A DNA stretch of 29,225 bases from Candidatus Thorarchaeota archaeon (lineage in GTDB: Archaea > Asgardarchaeota > Thorarchaeia > Thorarchaeales > Thorarchaeaceae), in assembly GCA_016840385.1 (NCBI GenBank), contig JAEOSL010000036.1:1-29225 (forward strand). The letters run 5' to 3'. The position numbers and the translations under genes are program-made. The number at the start of each line of letters is the position of its first letter. Position 1 is the first letter of the stretch. A model generated the notes under the pieces. That model saw only the letters and a program-made list of their open reading frames with translations. It ran no database searches and was not told where the DNA came from. Positions 7,779-14,152 of the stretch are shown here, one piece after another.

Positions 7779-8714
7779 TCAAACCTCTAGGTTTAACTCC
7801 CAAAATTCTTCAATTAAATCGTGACCGAAGCTCTTATGCGGCTTCTCACTGATGCATACAAACCCAGCTTTTTTGTACAGATGTCGTGCAGCTCCTAGAT
7901 TTTTTTGTGTCCAGAGTTTGACTTTTTTGTACCCATTACATTTTGAGAAATCGATACATTCCTGAATCAAGCGACTCCCAATCCCTCTACTCCTTGCTTT
8001 AGGTTCTACAAATAGTAGCCGCAATTGGGAAACGTGATTTCCGGCATCTACAAGCATGACTGATCCGATTATTTCACTATCTAGTTCTACTACCCAAATA
8101 CGTTCCTTTTTCGAATCATGACTCTGAATGAACTTGACAAGAATGTCACCAACCAGCGCCTCAAAAGATTCATCCCAGTTGTATTCCTCTGCATATAACA
8201 CACCATGGCGATGGGTAATCCATCCAATGTCTCCTGGTTTGTGTTGACGTAAGAGATACGATGATGTACCCTTCTGGTCTGATTCAAGAACATCTTGTAT
8301 GGCTTTGGTTGCACTAAGAAATCGATGCTGGTTTTCACTTGAGATCTTTGAAAGCATCTCTTTGATTTCCTTTGTTGATCGTTCGTCAAGGTTTCTAAAT
8401 GATTTTCTCCCTTTGGCAGTCAATCTCAGAATCCTCTGACGACTATCTCTTTCAGAACGCACTTTCTCAATGAGTCCCTCTTTTTCAAAAGTACTGAGAA
8501 TACGACTCAGATAACTTGGATCGATATTGAGCTTTGCAACTAGATCCACTGAGATAATTCCATCTTGTTGAGCAAGTTCAAAGATTATGCGTGCCTGTAT
8601 TAGCGAGAATCTAGTCTTTAGCAATCCCTTGTTGAGAAGACCAATACGTCTCGTGTAGAATCTATTGAATTTCCGAACTTCTGCAACACTCTGTTCGAGT
8701 TGGCTCTGAGCCAT
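7779..8714 (-). CDS. MarR-family regulator fused to GNAT acetyltransferase
   Basis: The 311-residue protein has an N-terminal MarR winged helix (about 5-145; recognition region SVDLVAKLNIDPSYLSRILSTFEK and wing SERDSRQRILRLTAKG) and a C-terminal GNAT domain (about 155-310) with the acetyl-CoA loop VEPKARSRGIGSRLIQ. Such MarR-GNAT fusions are known in bacteria and archaea; they are expected to bind operator DNA and acetylate a small molecule or protein. The MarR half has no cysteine; the only cysteines are in the GNAT half, so this is not a cysteine-based OhrR-type peroxide sensor. The ATG follows GGATGAGGA. The promoter bears two TTGACnnnGTCAA sites around the TATA box, pointing to autorepression. 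It lies divergent from two OsmC genes. Confidence 0.92.
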   Translation of the reverse strand: MAQSQLEQSVAEVRKFNRFYTRRIGLLNKGLLKTRFSLIQARIIFELAQQDGIISVDLVAKLNIDPSYLSRILSTFEKEGLIEKVRSERDSRQRILRLTAKGRKSFRNLDERSTKEIKEMLSKISSENQHRFLSATKAIQDVLESDQKGTSSYLLRQHKPGDIGWITHRHGVLYAEEYNWDESFEALVGDILVKFIQSHDSKKERIWVVELDSEIIGSVMLVDAGNHVSQLRLLFVEPKARSRGIGSRLIQECIDFSKCNGYKKVKLWTQKNLGAARHLYKKAGFVCISEKPHKSFGHDLIEEFWELNLEV

Positions 8715-8739
8715 ATTGTCCTCATCCTGAAATCTATTC

Positions 8740-8773
8740 TTGACTCTGTCAACTATATAGTTGACAATGTCAA
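8740..8773 (-). promoter_or_regulatory. MarR-GNAT promoter: TATA box flanked by two operators
   Basis: Two copies of the palindrome TTGACnnnGTCAA lie at 8740-8752 (spacer TCT) and 8761-8773 (spacer AAT), centres 21 bp apart, two helical turns. Their inner halves form the perfect 18-bp palindrome GTCAACTATATAGTTGAC at 8748-8765. Its core, CTATATAG, is the TATA box at the expected distance (about 42 bases) from the ATG at 8714. Two dimers bound here would block TBP. The palindromes are seen directly; binding by the adjacent MarR protein is inferred from the usual autoregulation in the family. Confidence 0.75.
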
Positions 8774-9047
8774 ATAGTTATCATTAATACAGATAAGTAC
8801 TTTGAACGACGCTTCCTCACGTAAGGTCTGGTTGATTTGAGAAGTAATGGTTGGTGATCAGCGCCAGCAGGGCAAATGGTAAGGGGGGGGGAGTTATGAG
8901 GGCATGTTACAGAAAACAAATGCCCCATCAGCCACCTGACCACCATATTTCAAAGAACACAGGTTCCTAATAAGCATCACTCTCGGCGAAAATACCTTAG
9001 TTTGTGATAGCAAAAGGCTATTCAATAGAACTGCAGTCCTTTCCGTT
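8774..9047. other. Intergenic region with G-run and inverted repeats
   Basis: No gene is visible here. An uninterrupted run of nine G (8883-8891) is unusual for this AT-rich window. Near it GGGCAT (8900-8905) pairs with ATGCCC (8920-8925) around a 14-base loop, and an outer imperfect pairing can be drawn between ATGGTTGGTGATCA (about 8848-8861) and TGACCACCAT (about 8936-8945). Close to the OsmC start, CTATTCAATAG (9018-9028) is an 11-base palindrome at the position of a TATA box for a leaderless transcript. The structured part might be a small RNA or leader; I cannot assign a known family. Confidence 0.35.
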
Positions 9048-9497
9048 ATGGCGGACGATAATCACGAAGAGCATCGATACGATTTAGCAAGCAGCTGGGT
9101 TAAGGAAAAGATAGTTAAAATTGAAATTGAGGGAAAATCCGATTTTGAAGTAGCTACACCTCCTAATTTTTGGCCAGAAAGCCCCAAAGAAACCCTATCT
9201 CCTGAAGATTTGTTTGTTGCATCAGCAGTCTCTTGCTATGGCGTTTCACTTTCAGGAGTTTCAAAACGATTTCATGCTGAATTCACTTCTTTCAAAATAA
9301 GTGCAACAGGAACCCTGCATAAGGGTGAGTACGGTTGGGAATTTAAGCAAATCACAATTAAACCCACGATTATTGTTCCTACTCCCAAGGACAAGAAAAG
9401 GATGGAAAAAGCAGCAGAGCGAGCTCATAGGTATTGTGTGGTTTCAAACTCTATGAAATGTCCAGTACATCTAGATTTTGAGGTCATTGTTGAATGA
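9048..9497 (+). CDS. OsmC/Ohr-family protein, first copy
   Basis: This 149-residue OsmC-like protein has the family cysteines: Cys63 in ASAVSCYGVSL and Cys130 in AHRYCVVSNSMKCPV, with an additional Cys138. OsmC/Ohr proteins are dimeric thiol peroxidases reducing organic hydroperoxides; many archaeal members are uncharacterised and some act on other thiol chemistry. The family core FWPESPKETLSPEDLFVAS is well preserved. It is cytoplasmic, with no signal. No Shine-Dalgarno precedes the ATG, so the mRNA may be leaderless. It is followed by a diverged paralogue after 50 bases, and a MarR-GNAT regulator is divergent upstream. Peroxide function is inferred from the cysteine pair. Confidence 0.88.
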   Translation: MADDNHEEHRYDLASSWVKEKIVKIEIEGKSDFEVATPPNFWPESPKETLSPEDLFVASAVSCYGVSLSGVSKRFHAEFTSFKISATGTLHKGEYGWEFKQITIKPTIIVPTPKDKKRMEKAAERAHRYCVVSNSMKCPVHLDFEVIVE

Positions 9498-9498
9498 A

Positions 9499-9567
9499 TT
9501 GTACACACCGATAAGTTATTAACTATTTGAAATAAGTTATTAACATTATGACAGACCATGTGTACAA
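9499..9567 (+). promoter_or_regulatory. Repeat-rich promoter region of second OsmC gene
   Basis: ATAAGTTATTAAC occurs twice as a perfect 13-bp direct repeat (9511-9523 and 9532-9544), 21 bp apart, ending four bases before the ATG at 9548. These sit between inverted copies of a 9-mer, TTGTACACA (9499-9507) and TGTGTACAA (9559-9567). The first direct repeat is at TATA distance for a leaderless transcript, and there is no ribosome site. The 11-mer TAACTATTTGA at 9520-9530 also occurs, inverted, in the MarR-GNAT promoter (8770-8780). The pattern suggests an operator; the bound protein is unknown. Confidence 0.45.
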
Positions 9568-9985
9568 CATTAGTACTCGTGTTACCCGCCCAATGTTCAT
9601 CGGTGTGAAGATTCAAAACAATGATGAATTCGAGGTCACATCACCTCCGGACTGGTGGCCAGATGCTCCCGAAAAGCACCTCTCTCCCTACACTTTGTTA
9701 TTAGCTGCATCTGCATCCTGTTTCAGTCTTTCAACATTCAACGCAGCTGGTAGCCTGCATACATCATTTTCCAATATTGAAGTTGAATCGATAGGTACTA
9801 TGACTGAGAATGATGATAAGGTGTGGAGCTTTGAAAAGATCGAATTGGCCGTCAAAGTGACTATTGATGATGAGTCACAGAAGGATAAAATTGGTCGAGC
9901 TATCGAAATGGCTCATAAGACATGTCCGGTGGCAAATTCACTGAATTGTCCTACACTTCTGCATTACGAGATCATTGTAGCTTGA
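9548..9985 (+). CDS. OsmC/Ohr-family protein, second copy
   Basis: The 145-residue protein is a paralogue of the preceding gene, sharing the blocks PPDWWPDAPEKHLSPYTLLLAAS and AHKTCPVANSLNCP. Its cysteines are Cys58 (ASASCFSLS) and Cys126, plus Cys134, the same three positions as in the first copy. Divergence is high outside these blocks, so the duplication is not recent, or one copy was gained separately. The usual OsmC role is reduction of organic hydroperoxides in the cytoplasm. Its own repeat-rich promoter region suggests separate regulation from the first copy. It converges with the zinc-ribbon gene, 13 bases away. Confidence 0.88.
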   Translation: MTDHVYNISTRVTRPMFIGVKIQNNDEFEVTSPPDWWPDAPEKHLSPYTLLLAASASCFSLSTFNAAGSLHTSFSNIEVESIGTMTENDDKVWSFEKIELAVKVTIDDESQKDKIGRAIEMAHKTCPVANSLNCPTLLHYEIIVA

Positions 9986-9998
9986 TAGAAAATGCGGA

Positions 9999-10373
9999 TT
10001 AGAGTTGAGGTAATGGTATATCGACTGTGTATTCTTTTCCACATTGGCAATCTAGTTTGACTGACCAACGTTTTGGTAGTGGAACTTTGAACTCCTCAAT
10101 TACTTCAGAAAGACTGGTCCTAATTCCTCGTATCAATTTTACATAGACATCAGCTAGGGTTGTTAGTTCCCGTGGAAAATCAAGGTCTGAGAGAAAATAC
10201 TTGAACGCCTCTTTACACTCTGGGCAGGATGTGGAGAGGAGATTTGTTACGTCTCCACAATTGGAGCAGGTTATTTCATCTCTGCTCATTTTCGGTGCGA
10301 TAGGAATATTCAGTGTTAGATCATTCTGATGACCGCAAACATAGCAGAAATATTTCAACGGTAACTCTGGCAT
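9999..10373 (-). CDS. Small zinc-ribbon protein of unknown function
   Basis: The protein of 124 residues has eight cysteines in four CxxC or CxC pairs: FCYVCG and TCSNCG near the N-terminus, SCPECK in the middle and DCQCG near the C-terminus, enough to bind two zinc ions. Between them lies a helical stretch (SDLDFPRELTTLADVYVKLIRG). No enzymatic motif is seen. Such proteins may bind nucleic acid or act as structural adaptors, but nothing here decides. The ATG at 10373 is preferred over the adjacent in-frame TTG at 10376 and has GGATGT upstream. It is followed upstream, 81 bases away, by another small minus-strand gene. Confidence 0.75.
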   Translation of the reverse strand: MPELPLKYFCYVCGHQNDLTLNIPIAPKMSRDEITCSNCGDVTNLLSTSCPECKEAFKYFLSDLDFPRELTTLADVYVKLIRGIRTSLSEVIEEFKVPLPKRWSVKLDCQCGKEYTVDIPLPQL

Positions 10374-10454
10374 CAAGATTACATCCTACAATTGATAGGA
10401 GAACCTAGGATTTTCTCTGCTAAAAACCTAGCTAATTTGTTGTTTAGAGAGAGT

Positions 10455-10733
10455 TTATGCATTGGCTACTACTTGACGATTAGGGACCATCAATGGGTCC
10501 AGGTTAACATCTATCCGTCGTGCGATCAATATGTCTGTGGTACCAAGTTTTTCAATTTCAACAAAAACATGGCTTCCAATTTCTAAGGTTTCATACCATG
10601 TAAATGAATCAACCTTTACCATTAGCTGTTGGCCATTTGGTTTTTCAATTCCTAGATAGCCGTACACTATTTGGCGACTTCCAAATACACCGAGCTCTTT
10701 GGATATGATTTTCCCTTCGATTGTATTTTCCAT
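10455..10733 (-). CDS. Small predicted beta-rich protein, unknown function
   Basis: The 92-residue product, from the ATG at 10733, alternates short strands (TIEGKIISKELG, RQIVYGYLGIE, QQLMVKVDSF, SHVFVEIEKLG, DILIARRIDV), which would suit a small beta-barrel such as an OB- or SH3-like fold; this is an impression, not an identification. There are no cysteines or membrane segments. An alternative ATG at 10748 lies inside the promoter palindrome. With the TATA-like core at 10751-10757 the transcript would start almost at the 10733 ATG, so a leaderless mRNA is likely. Confidence 0.65.
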   Translation of the reverse strand: MENTIEGKIISKELGVFGSRQIVYGYLGIEKPNGQQLMVKVDSFTWYETLEIGSHVFVEIEKLGTTDILIARRIDVNLDPLMVPNRQVVANA

Positions 10734-10747
10734 AATCCTCACTATCA

Positions 10748-10761
10748 TTAACTATAGTTAA
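10748..10761 (-). promoter_or_regulatory. Palindrome TTAACTATAGTTAA over TATA-like core
   Basis: A perfect 14-bp palindrome whose centre ACTATAGT can act as a TATA box for the small gene starting at 10733. It shares ATTAACTAT with the second OsmC promoter (9518-9526). The layout resembles the MarR-GNAT promoter, where a palindrome also covers the TATA box. An operator role is inference, since AT-rich promoters often look palindromic. Confidence 0.4.
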
Positions 10762-10792
10762 CTAATAAGAAAAGGGTATGGGTTATGTCATT

Positions 10793-11326
10793 TTACTCAT
10801 CAATGACTCGTAGGTTATCCGGGTAGAATTCTGCATTCTTAACGTATGAATCAACGTAGATGCTTATTGCCTTGCGAGCGGGATCGTCAGGTCCAAGTTC
10901 TCGCATCAATTTAGCTGGAATCCCTGCGTATACATTGTAGGGTTTTGTTTCTGTCTTGGTATGTAACAATGCGCAATTTCCAATTAGCACACCCTCAGAA
11001 ACCTTACTCCCCAGCATGAGGACTGCACCCATTCCAATAGCGGCGTTATCTCCAATCTCTTCAGCATGGATTGATGCATTGTGTCCAATATTTACTCTCT
11101 TTCCGATCTTGGTTGTGAATCTTGGATCGGAATGAATCACTACACCATCCTGAACATTCGTTTCATCATCGATAACGATTGGCCCTCTATCTCCTCGAAT
11201 CGAAACCATTGGTGCAACAAAGACCCGTTCTCCAATCTTCACATCACCAATTACTGATGCTTGTGGATGAATGAAGGCGGTTGAAGCGATTTCAGGTGTT
11301 TTGTTTCCAAGTGCATAGATTGTCAT
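10793..11326 (-). CDS. Gamma-class carbonic anhydrase-like protein
   Basis: This 177-residue left-handed beta-helix protein has the hexapeptide repeats of the gamma carbonic anhydrase/YrdA-PaaY family (IGDVKIGERVFVAPMVSIRGD, then KIGKRVNIGHNASIHAEEIG). The three zinc-binding histidines are present: His65 (VVIHSD), His82 and His87 (GHNASIH), with the last two five residues apart as in Methanosarcina Cam. The acidic loop of Cam with its proton-shuttle Glu is absent, as in the CamH/YrdA subgroup, so CO2 hydration is possible but not assured. I chose the ATG at 11326, giving the usual N-terminus MTIYALGNKTPEI; the longer frame from 11392 adds a non-family segment. It acts as a trimer in the cytoplasm. 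Confidence 0.88.
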   Translation of the reverse strand: MTIYALGNKTPEIASTAFIHPQASVIGDVKIGERVFVAPMVSIRGDRGPIVIDDETNVQDGVVIHSDPRFTTKIGKRVNIGHNASIHAEEIGDNAAIGMGAVLMLGSKVSEGVLIGNCALLHTKTETKPYNVYAGIPAKLMRELGPDDPARKAISIYVDSYVKNAEFYPDNLRVIDE

Positions 11327-11532
11327 AACATTCAACTCTTCACAAGAACCCCAACATAAGGAACACCATTCTGGTATTTTCTCTACCATCATCTCTCTCT
11401 ATGCTATATTCTGCCGTGATACCATCTGCAGCATCTTTCATTATCTCACTCCACGGGTCCGACATACGTGAAAAGTGCAGTTCATTGATGAAAAAACCTT
11501 CGATTGTTCGGGCTGAAACAATTATGCGAATT

Positions 11533-11571
11533 GTTATATCCAAGGACTGTATGATTTTACGATGCGGAGGG
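11533..11571 (+). promoter_or_regulatory. TATA box and ribosome site of the 11581 gene
   Basis: GTTATATC at 11533-11540 sits about 26 bases before a predicted start near 11562, and GGAGGG at 11566-11571 lies nine bases before the ATG at 11581. This supports the downstream ATG over the longer open frame from 11401. Confidence 0.5.
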
Positions 11572-11580
11572 TTTCAAAAT

Positions 11581-12303
11581 ATGAGCACGCAAGATGAAGC
11601 TTCAAAATCGGAACGTTTTCCAGAAACTTCGATTACTATCTATGGTGGTAAAACTGATGAAGTTGGAAATGATGCCAAGAGTATTCTTGGTATAGCTGAT
11701 GATGATTACTATGGGACCTGGCTAAGTATGGGTATTATGCGCCGACTGGGATTTCTTTTTGATGGCGGTGTTGAGAGTGCAGGTGGTCTGGGTGAGATTG
11801 TATGTATGTTTGCAATCTTGATTGCAATCTTAGCTATGTTTGCTTTTTGGAGTGTAGCAGTTGTCTTCATCGTTGTTATTGTGTTGACTATACTGAGTGG
11901 AGGAGCTGCGTACAAGTTCATTCGCGCAGTGTACATCACTGCTCCTATTTCGAACATGGAAACTTCCAAGATTGATGAGTTTGTTGCTAAACAGCTTACC
12001 CAAGGAAGATTTGTGAGAATCGAGGCGAAAACTGAACTTAGTCCAATCACACAAAGTGCTTCCACAGCTGCGCACGCTTTTCGAAGAGGAATTCAGCTCA
12101 CACTCTTGATTGCGACAATCTTTCTGGTCACTGAAGTTATCTATTTCTTGATGAATCAACATTGGCTCTCAGGATTAAATGTCGCTACTGCAGACTTTGA
12201 GATTCTTGTTCTTACAATCTTTGGTGTTCTTTTCCTAGTTGGAATAATTGTAATGGATATTGGAGTTCTGCTTAGGAGAAGAATTGCTAAAAGAATAGAA
12301 TAA
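11581..12303 (+). CDS. Membrane protein of unknown function, four predicted helices
   Basis: The 240-residue product begins with about 45 polar residues (SITIYGGKTDEVGNDAKSIL), then two adjacent membrane segments (EIVCMFAILIAILAMFAFW and VVFIVVIVLTILSGGAAY). A soluble loop of about 60 residues with ITAPISNMETSKIDEFVAKQ follows, and then two more helices (LTLLIATIFLVTEVIYFLM and ILVLTIFGVLFLVGIIVM), ending RRRIAKRIE. No family motif is recognised. The start is set by GGAGGG nine bases before the ATG. It ends convergently with the DRE-TIM synthase gene, seven bases away, with no visible terminator hairpin. Confidence 0.75.
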   Translation: MSTQDEASKSERFPETSITIYGGKTDEVGNDAKSILGIADDDYYGTWLSMGIMRRLGFLFDGGVESAGGLGEIVCMFAILIAILAMFAFWSVAVVFIVVIVLTILSGGAAYKFIRAVYITAPISNMETSKIDEFVAKQLTQGRFVRIEAKTELSPITQSASTAAHAFRRGIQLTLLIATIFLVTEVIYFLMNQHWLSGLNVATADFEILVLTIFGVLFLVGIIVMDIGVLLRRRIAKRIE

Positions 12304-12310
12304 GTGGACT

Positions 12311-13576
12311 TCAGATCACGTCAAAGACAATCGCCCAGAATTCTCGTTCAGAAACCCCTGTTCTAAGGTCACGAAGGTCTCCTTTGATGTTCTCAAAGGC
12401 TGCATGGGATTGAACTATCTTCTGGTCCTCATGCGTTTTCTTCACCCTCTCAGTGATCTCTCTTGCCTGCTCGGGAGTTGCTTGTACACCGCCCATCTTT
12501 AGCAGGTACTCAACAAAGTGTCTACCAACGAATTTGCCAAGATGAAACTCTCTTTTTCGACCGACCTTAGATGGACTAATTGGTTCGTAGGTCATTGAGT
12601 GGGCTAATTGACCATGAGAATGGATTCCGCTTGAATGAGTAAATGCGTTATCACCACTGATTGATTTATGCAGTGGTAGCGGTACAATGAAATTCTTCTC
12701 TACAAGTCTAGAGAGTGAATACAATTTCTCTGTCTTAATTCCTGTATCGATCCCGTATAGTTCTTCCAGAGCCATAACAACTTCTTCAAAGGCTGCATTA
12801 CCTGCTCTCTCACCGTATGCATTCACACAGACCTGAGGATATGTGACTCCCTCTTCTATTGCAGTCAGAGTGTTAGCAGTTGCTAGACCAAAATCATCAT
12901 GGCAATGAACTGACATTGGAACCTTGTACTTGCTCTCAGTCCAAAGACGTGATTTGATCTCTTTCATGATATGTCGCATTACTTCAGGTCTGATGAAACC
13001 AACAGTATCTGCCACACAGATCTTGGCTGCTCCTGCATCAATTGCAGTTCGATATGCCTGACAGAGGAATTCCATGTCACTCCTTGTTGAGTCTTCAGCA
13101 ATGTAATCAATAACAAGACCATGTTCTTTTCCAAACTCGATACACTCAGTCAATCGCTCAAGCATTTCTTCACGGGTCATTCTAAGTTGATACTTCAACC
13201 TGAAATCTGATGTTGCAATGAAAATTGGAACTTCATCGACACCTGCATCGATACAAGCTTCGATATCTGAGATAACCGCTCTTGCTGGTGCTGCAACACT
13301 TGCCTTCGCGAGACCCTCATTTGCGATTGCTTTGACTGATGCTTTCTCTGCTTCACTAACAGCTGGAAATCCTACAGCAACAATAGCAGTACCTACCTCA
13401 TCTAGCATCTTGGCGATCTCGATCTTCTCATCGATTGTCAATGCTACACCAGGAGTCTGTTCACCATCCCTGAGTGTTTCATCCCAGATGTGTACTCTTT
13501 TTGGGAGTGACTTAGGCTTAGTATCTGGCACCTTGTTGTAGTTGACTGCCAATCCTGCCTTTTCTAGGGTTTCCAT
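12311..13576 (-). CDS. DRE-TIM synthase (homocitrate/citrate/isopropylmalate synthase-like)
   Basis: The 421-residue enzyme belongs to the DRE-TIM metallolyases that condense acetyl-CoA with a 2-oxo acid. Visible motifs are WDETLRDGEQTPG (catalytic Arg36 and metal-binding Asp37), the metal site HCHDDFG (224-230), NAYGERAGNAA and SSGIHSHG. The C-terminus lacks the LeuA allosteric domain, so it is not a feedback-regulated LeuA of the standard kind. The possible products are isopropylmalate, citramalate, homocitrate, or citrate by a Re-citrate synthase; I cannot choose. The ATG at 13576 has AGGTGG upstream; a GTG at 13603 is the alternative. It is the third gene of an operon with a V4R-like protein and a nitroreductase. 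Confidence 0.85.
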   Translation of the reverse strand: METLEKAGLAVNYNKVPDTKPKSLPKRVHIWDETLRDGEQTPGVALTIDEKIEIAKMLDEVGTAIVAVGFPAVSEAEKASVKAIANEGLAKASVAAPARAVISDIEACIDAGVDEVPIFIATSDFRLKYQLRMTREEMLERLTECIEFGKEHGLVIDYIAEDSTRSDMEFLCQAYRTAIDAGAAKICVADTVGFIRPEVMRHIMKEIKSRLWTESKYKVPMSVHCHDDFGLATANTLTAIEEGVTYPQVCVNAYGERAGNAAFEEVVMALEELYGIDTGIKTEKLYSLSRLVEKNFIVPLPLHKSISGDNAFTHSSGIHSHGQLAHSMTYEPISPSKVGRKREFHLGKFVGRHFVEYLLKMGGVQATPEQAREITERVKKTHEDQKIVQSHAAFENIKGDLRDLRTGVSEREFWAIVFDVI

Positions 13577-13603
13577 TGTTCTTGTCCACCTTGGGAACTG
13601 CAC

Positions 13604-14152
13604 CTACTTGAATTGGTACTGTCCGAATTTTGGAATATTCTTCAGTGACTGATCAAGTTTGGCTATTTCCTTATTGAACTCTTGTTCTGTTAAGTGACCA
13701 CCATCAAGGGCTGTCTTTGCTTTGCCTTTCTTGTATTCAACTTTTGCATTTTCTATATGTGCGAGTCTGAGTGCTGTAGCCATCTCTGGGGTTGCACCAG
13801 TCTTTTCACCAATACCTTCGAGCATTGGCATCCAGCATATCTCTTCTATGTGGAAGGCAAATTCAAGACCACGTTCAATGATTCTTTCCAACACTGGACA
13901 CTTCTTCACTATAATGGTCTTTACCTGGACTGATACTTCTAGACCAATAGCTTCGAATATCTGACCAGCAATTTTAGCCGCATCTTCAGGTCCCTTTCCT
14001 CCTATCTTCTCCGCAATCTCTTCTCCCATTTGTTTGAAGCCACCGCTATAGCCTTCATACATGGACAGTGGACCTGTATTCTCACGTAGGCCCCACCAGA
14101 GTCCATCAATAAATGCTGTGAATCCAGTTTTCAGAATGTCAAAGTCAGTCAT
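13604..14152 (-). CDS. V4R/hydrocarbon-binding-like protein (tentative)
   Basis: The 182-residue cytoplasmic protein starts at an ATG overlapping the nitroreductase stop (ATGA). It has an alpha-helical N-terminal half (TGPLSMYEGYSGGFKQMGEE) and a segment with two conserved-looking cysteines, KKCPVLERI and EEICWMPMLEGIGEKTGA, then a charged helical tail. The order of a helical small-molecule domain followed by CP and IC..P..G motifs recalls V4R (4-vinyl reductase/hydrocarbon-binding) proteins and also the ATC-hydrolase-like family; I cannot confirm either. Its coupling to a flavin nitroreductase and a DRE-TIM synthase suggests it binds or converts an intermediate in the same pathway. Confidence 0.6.
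   Translation of the reverse strand: MTDFDILKTGFTAFIDGLWWGLRENTGPLSMYEGYSGGFKQMGEEIAEKIGGKGPEDAAKIAGQIFEAIGLEVSVQVKTIIVKKCPVLERIIERGLEFAFHIEEICWMPMLEGIGEKTGATPEMATALRLAHIENAKVEYKKGKAKTALDGGHLTEQEFNKEIAKLDQSLKNIPKFGQYQFK

Noticed and set aside
7779..8714. OhrR-type peroxide sensor identity for the MarR-GNAT protein
   Set aside because: There is no cysteine in the MarR half, so the known OhrR mechanism is excluded.
9505..9606. Inverted 8-mer ACACCGAT/ATCGGTGT
   Set aside because: The second copy is deep inside the second OsmC coding region and the spacing is long, so it is probably chance.
10392..10586. Plus-strand open frame of 64 residues
   Set aside because: It lies antisense across the small minus-strand gene, has no plausible ribosome site, and its composition looks random.
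11327..11392. N-terminal extension of the carbonic anhydrase with CSLCWGSC
   Set aside because: The extension has no place in the gamma-class fold; the ATG at 11326 gives the usual family N-terminus.
11401..11580. Long upstream extension of the membrane protein at 11581
   Set aside because: A TATA box at 11533-11540 and GGAGGG before the ATG at 11581 point to the shorter start.
13218..13541. Plus-strand open frame of 107 residues rich in Ala and Ser
   Set aside because: It is antisense to the conserved DRE-TIM core; the composition is the mirror of that gene's codons.
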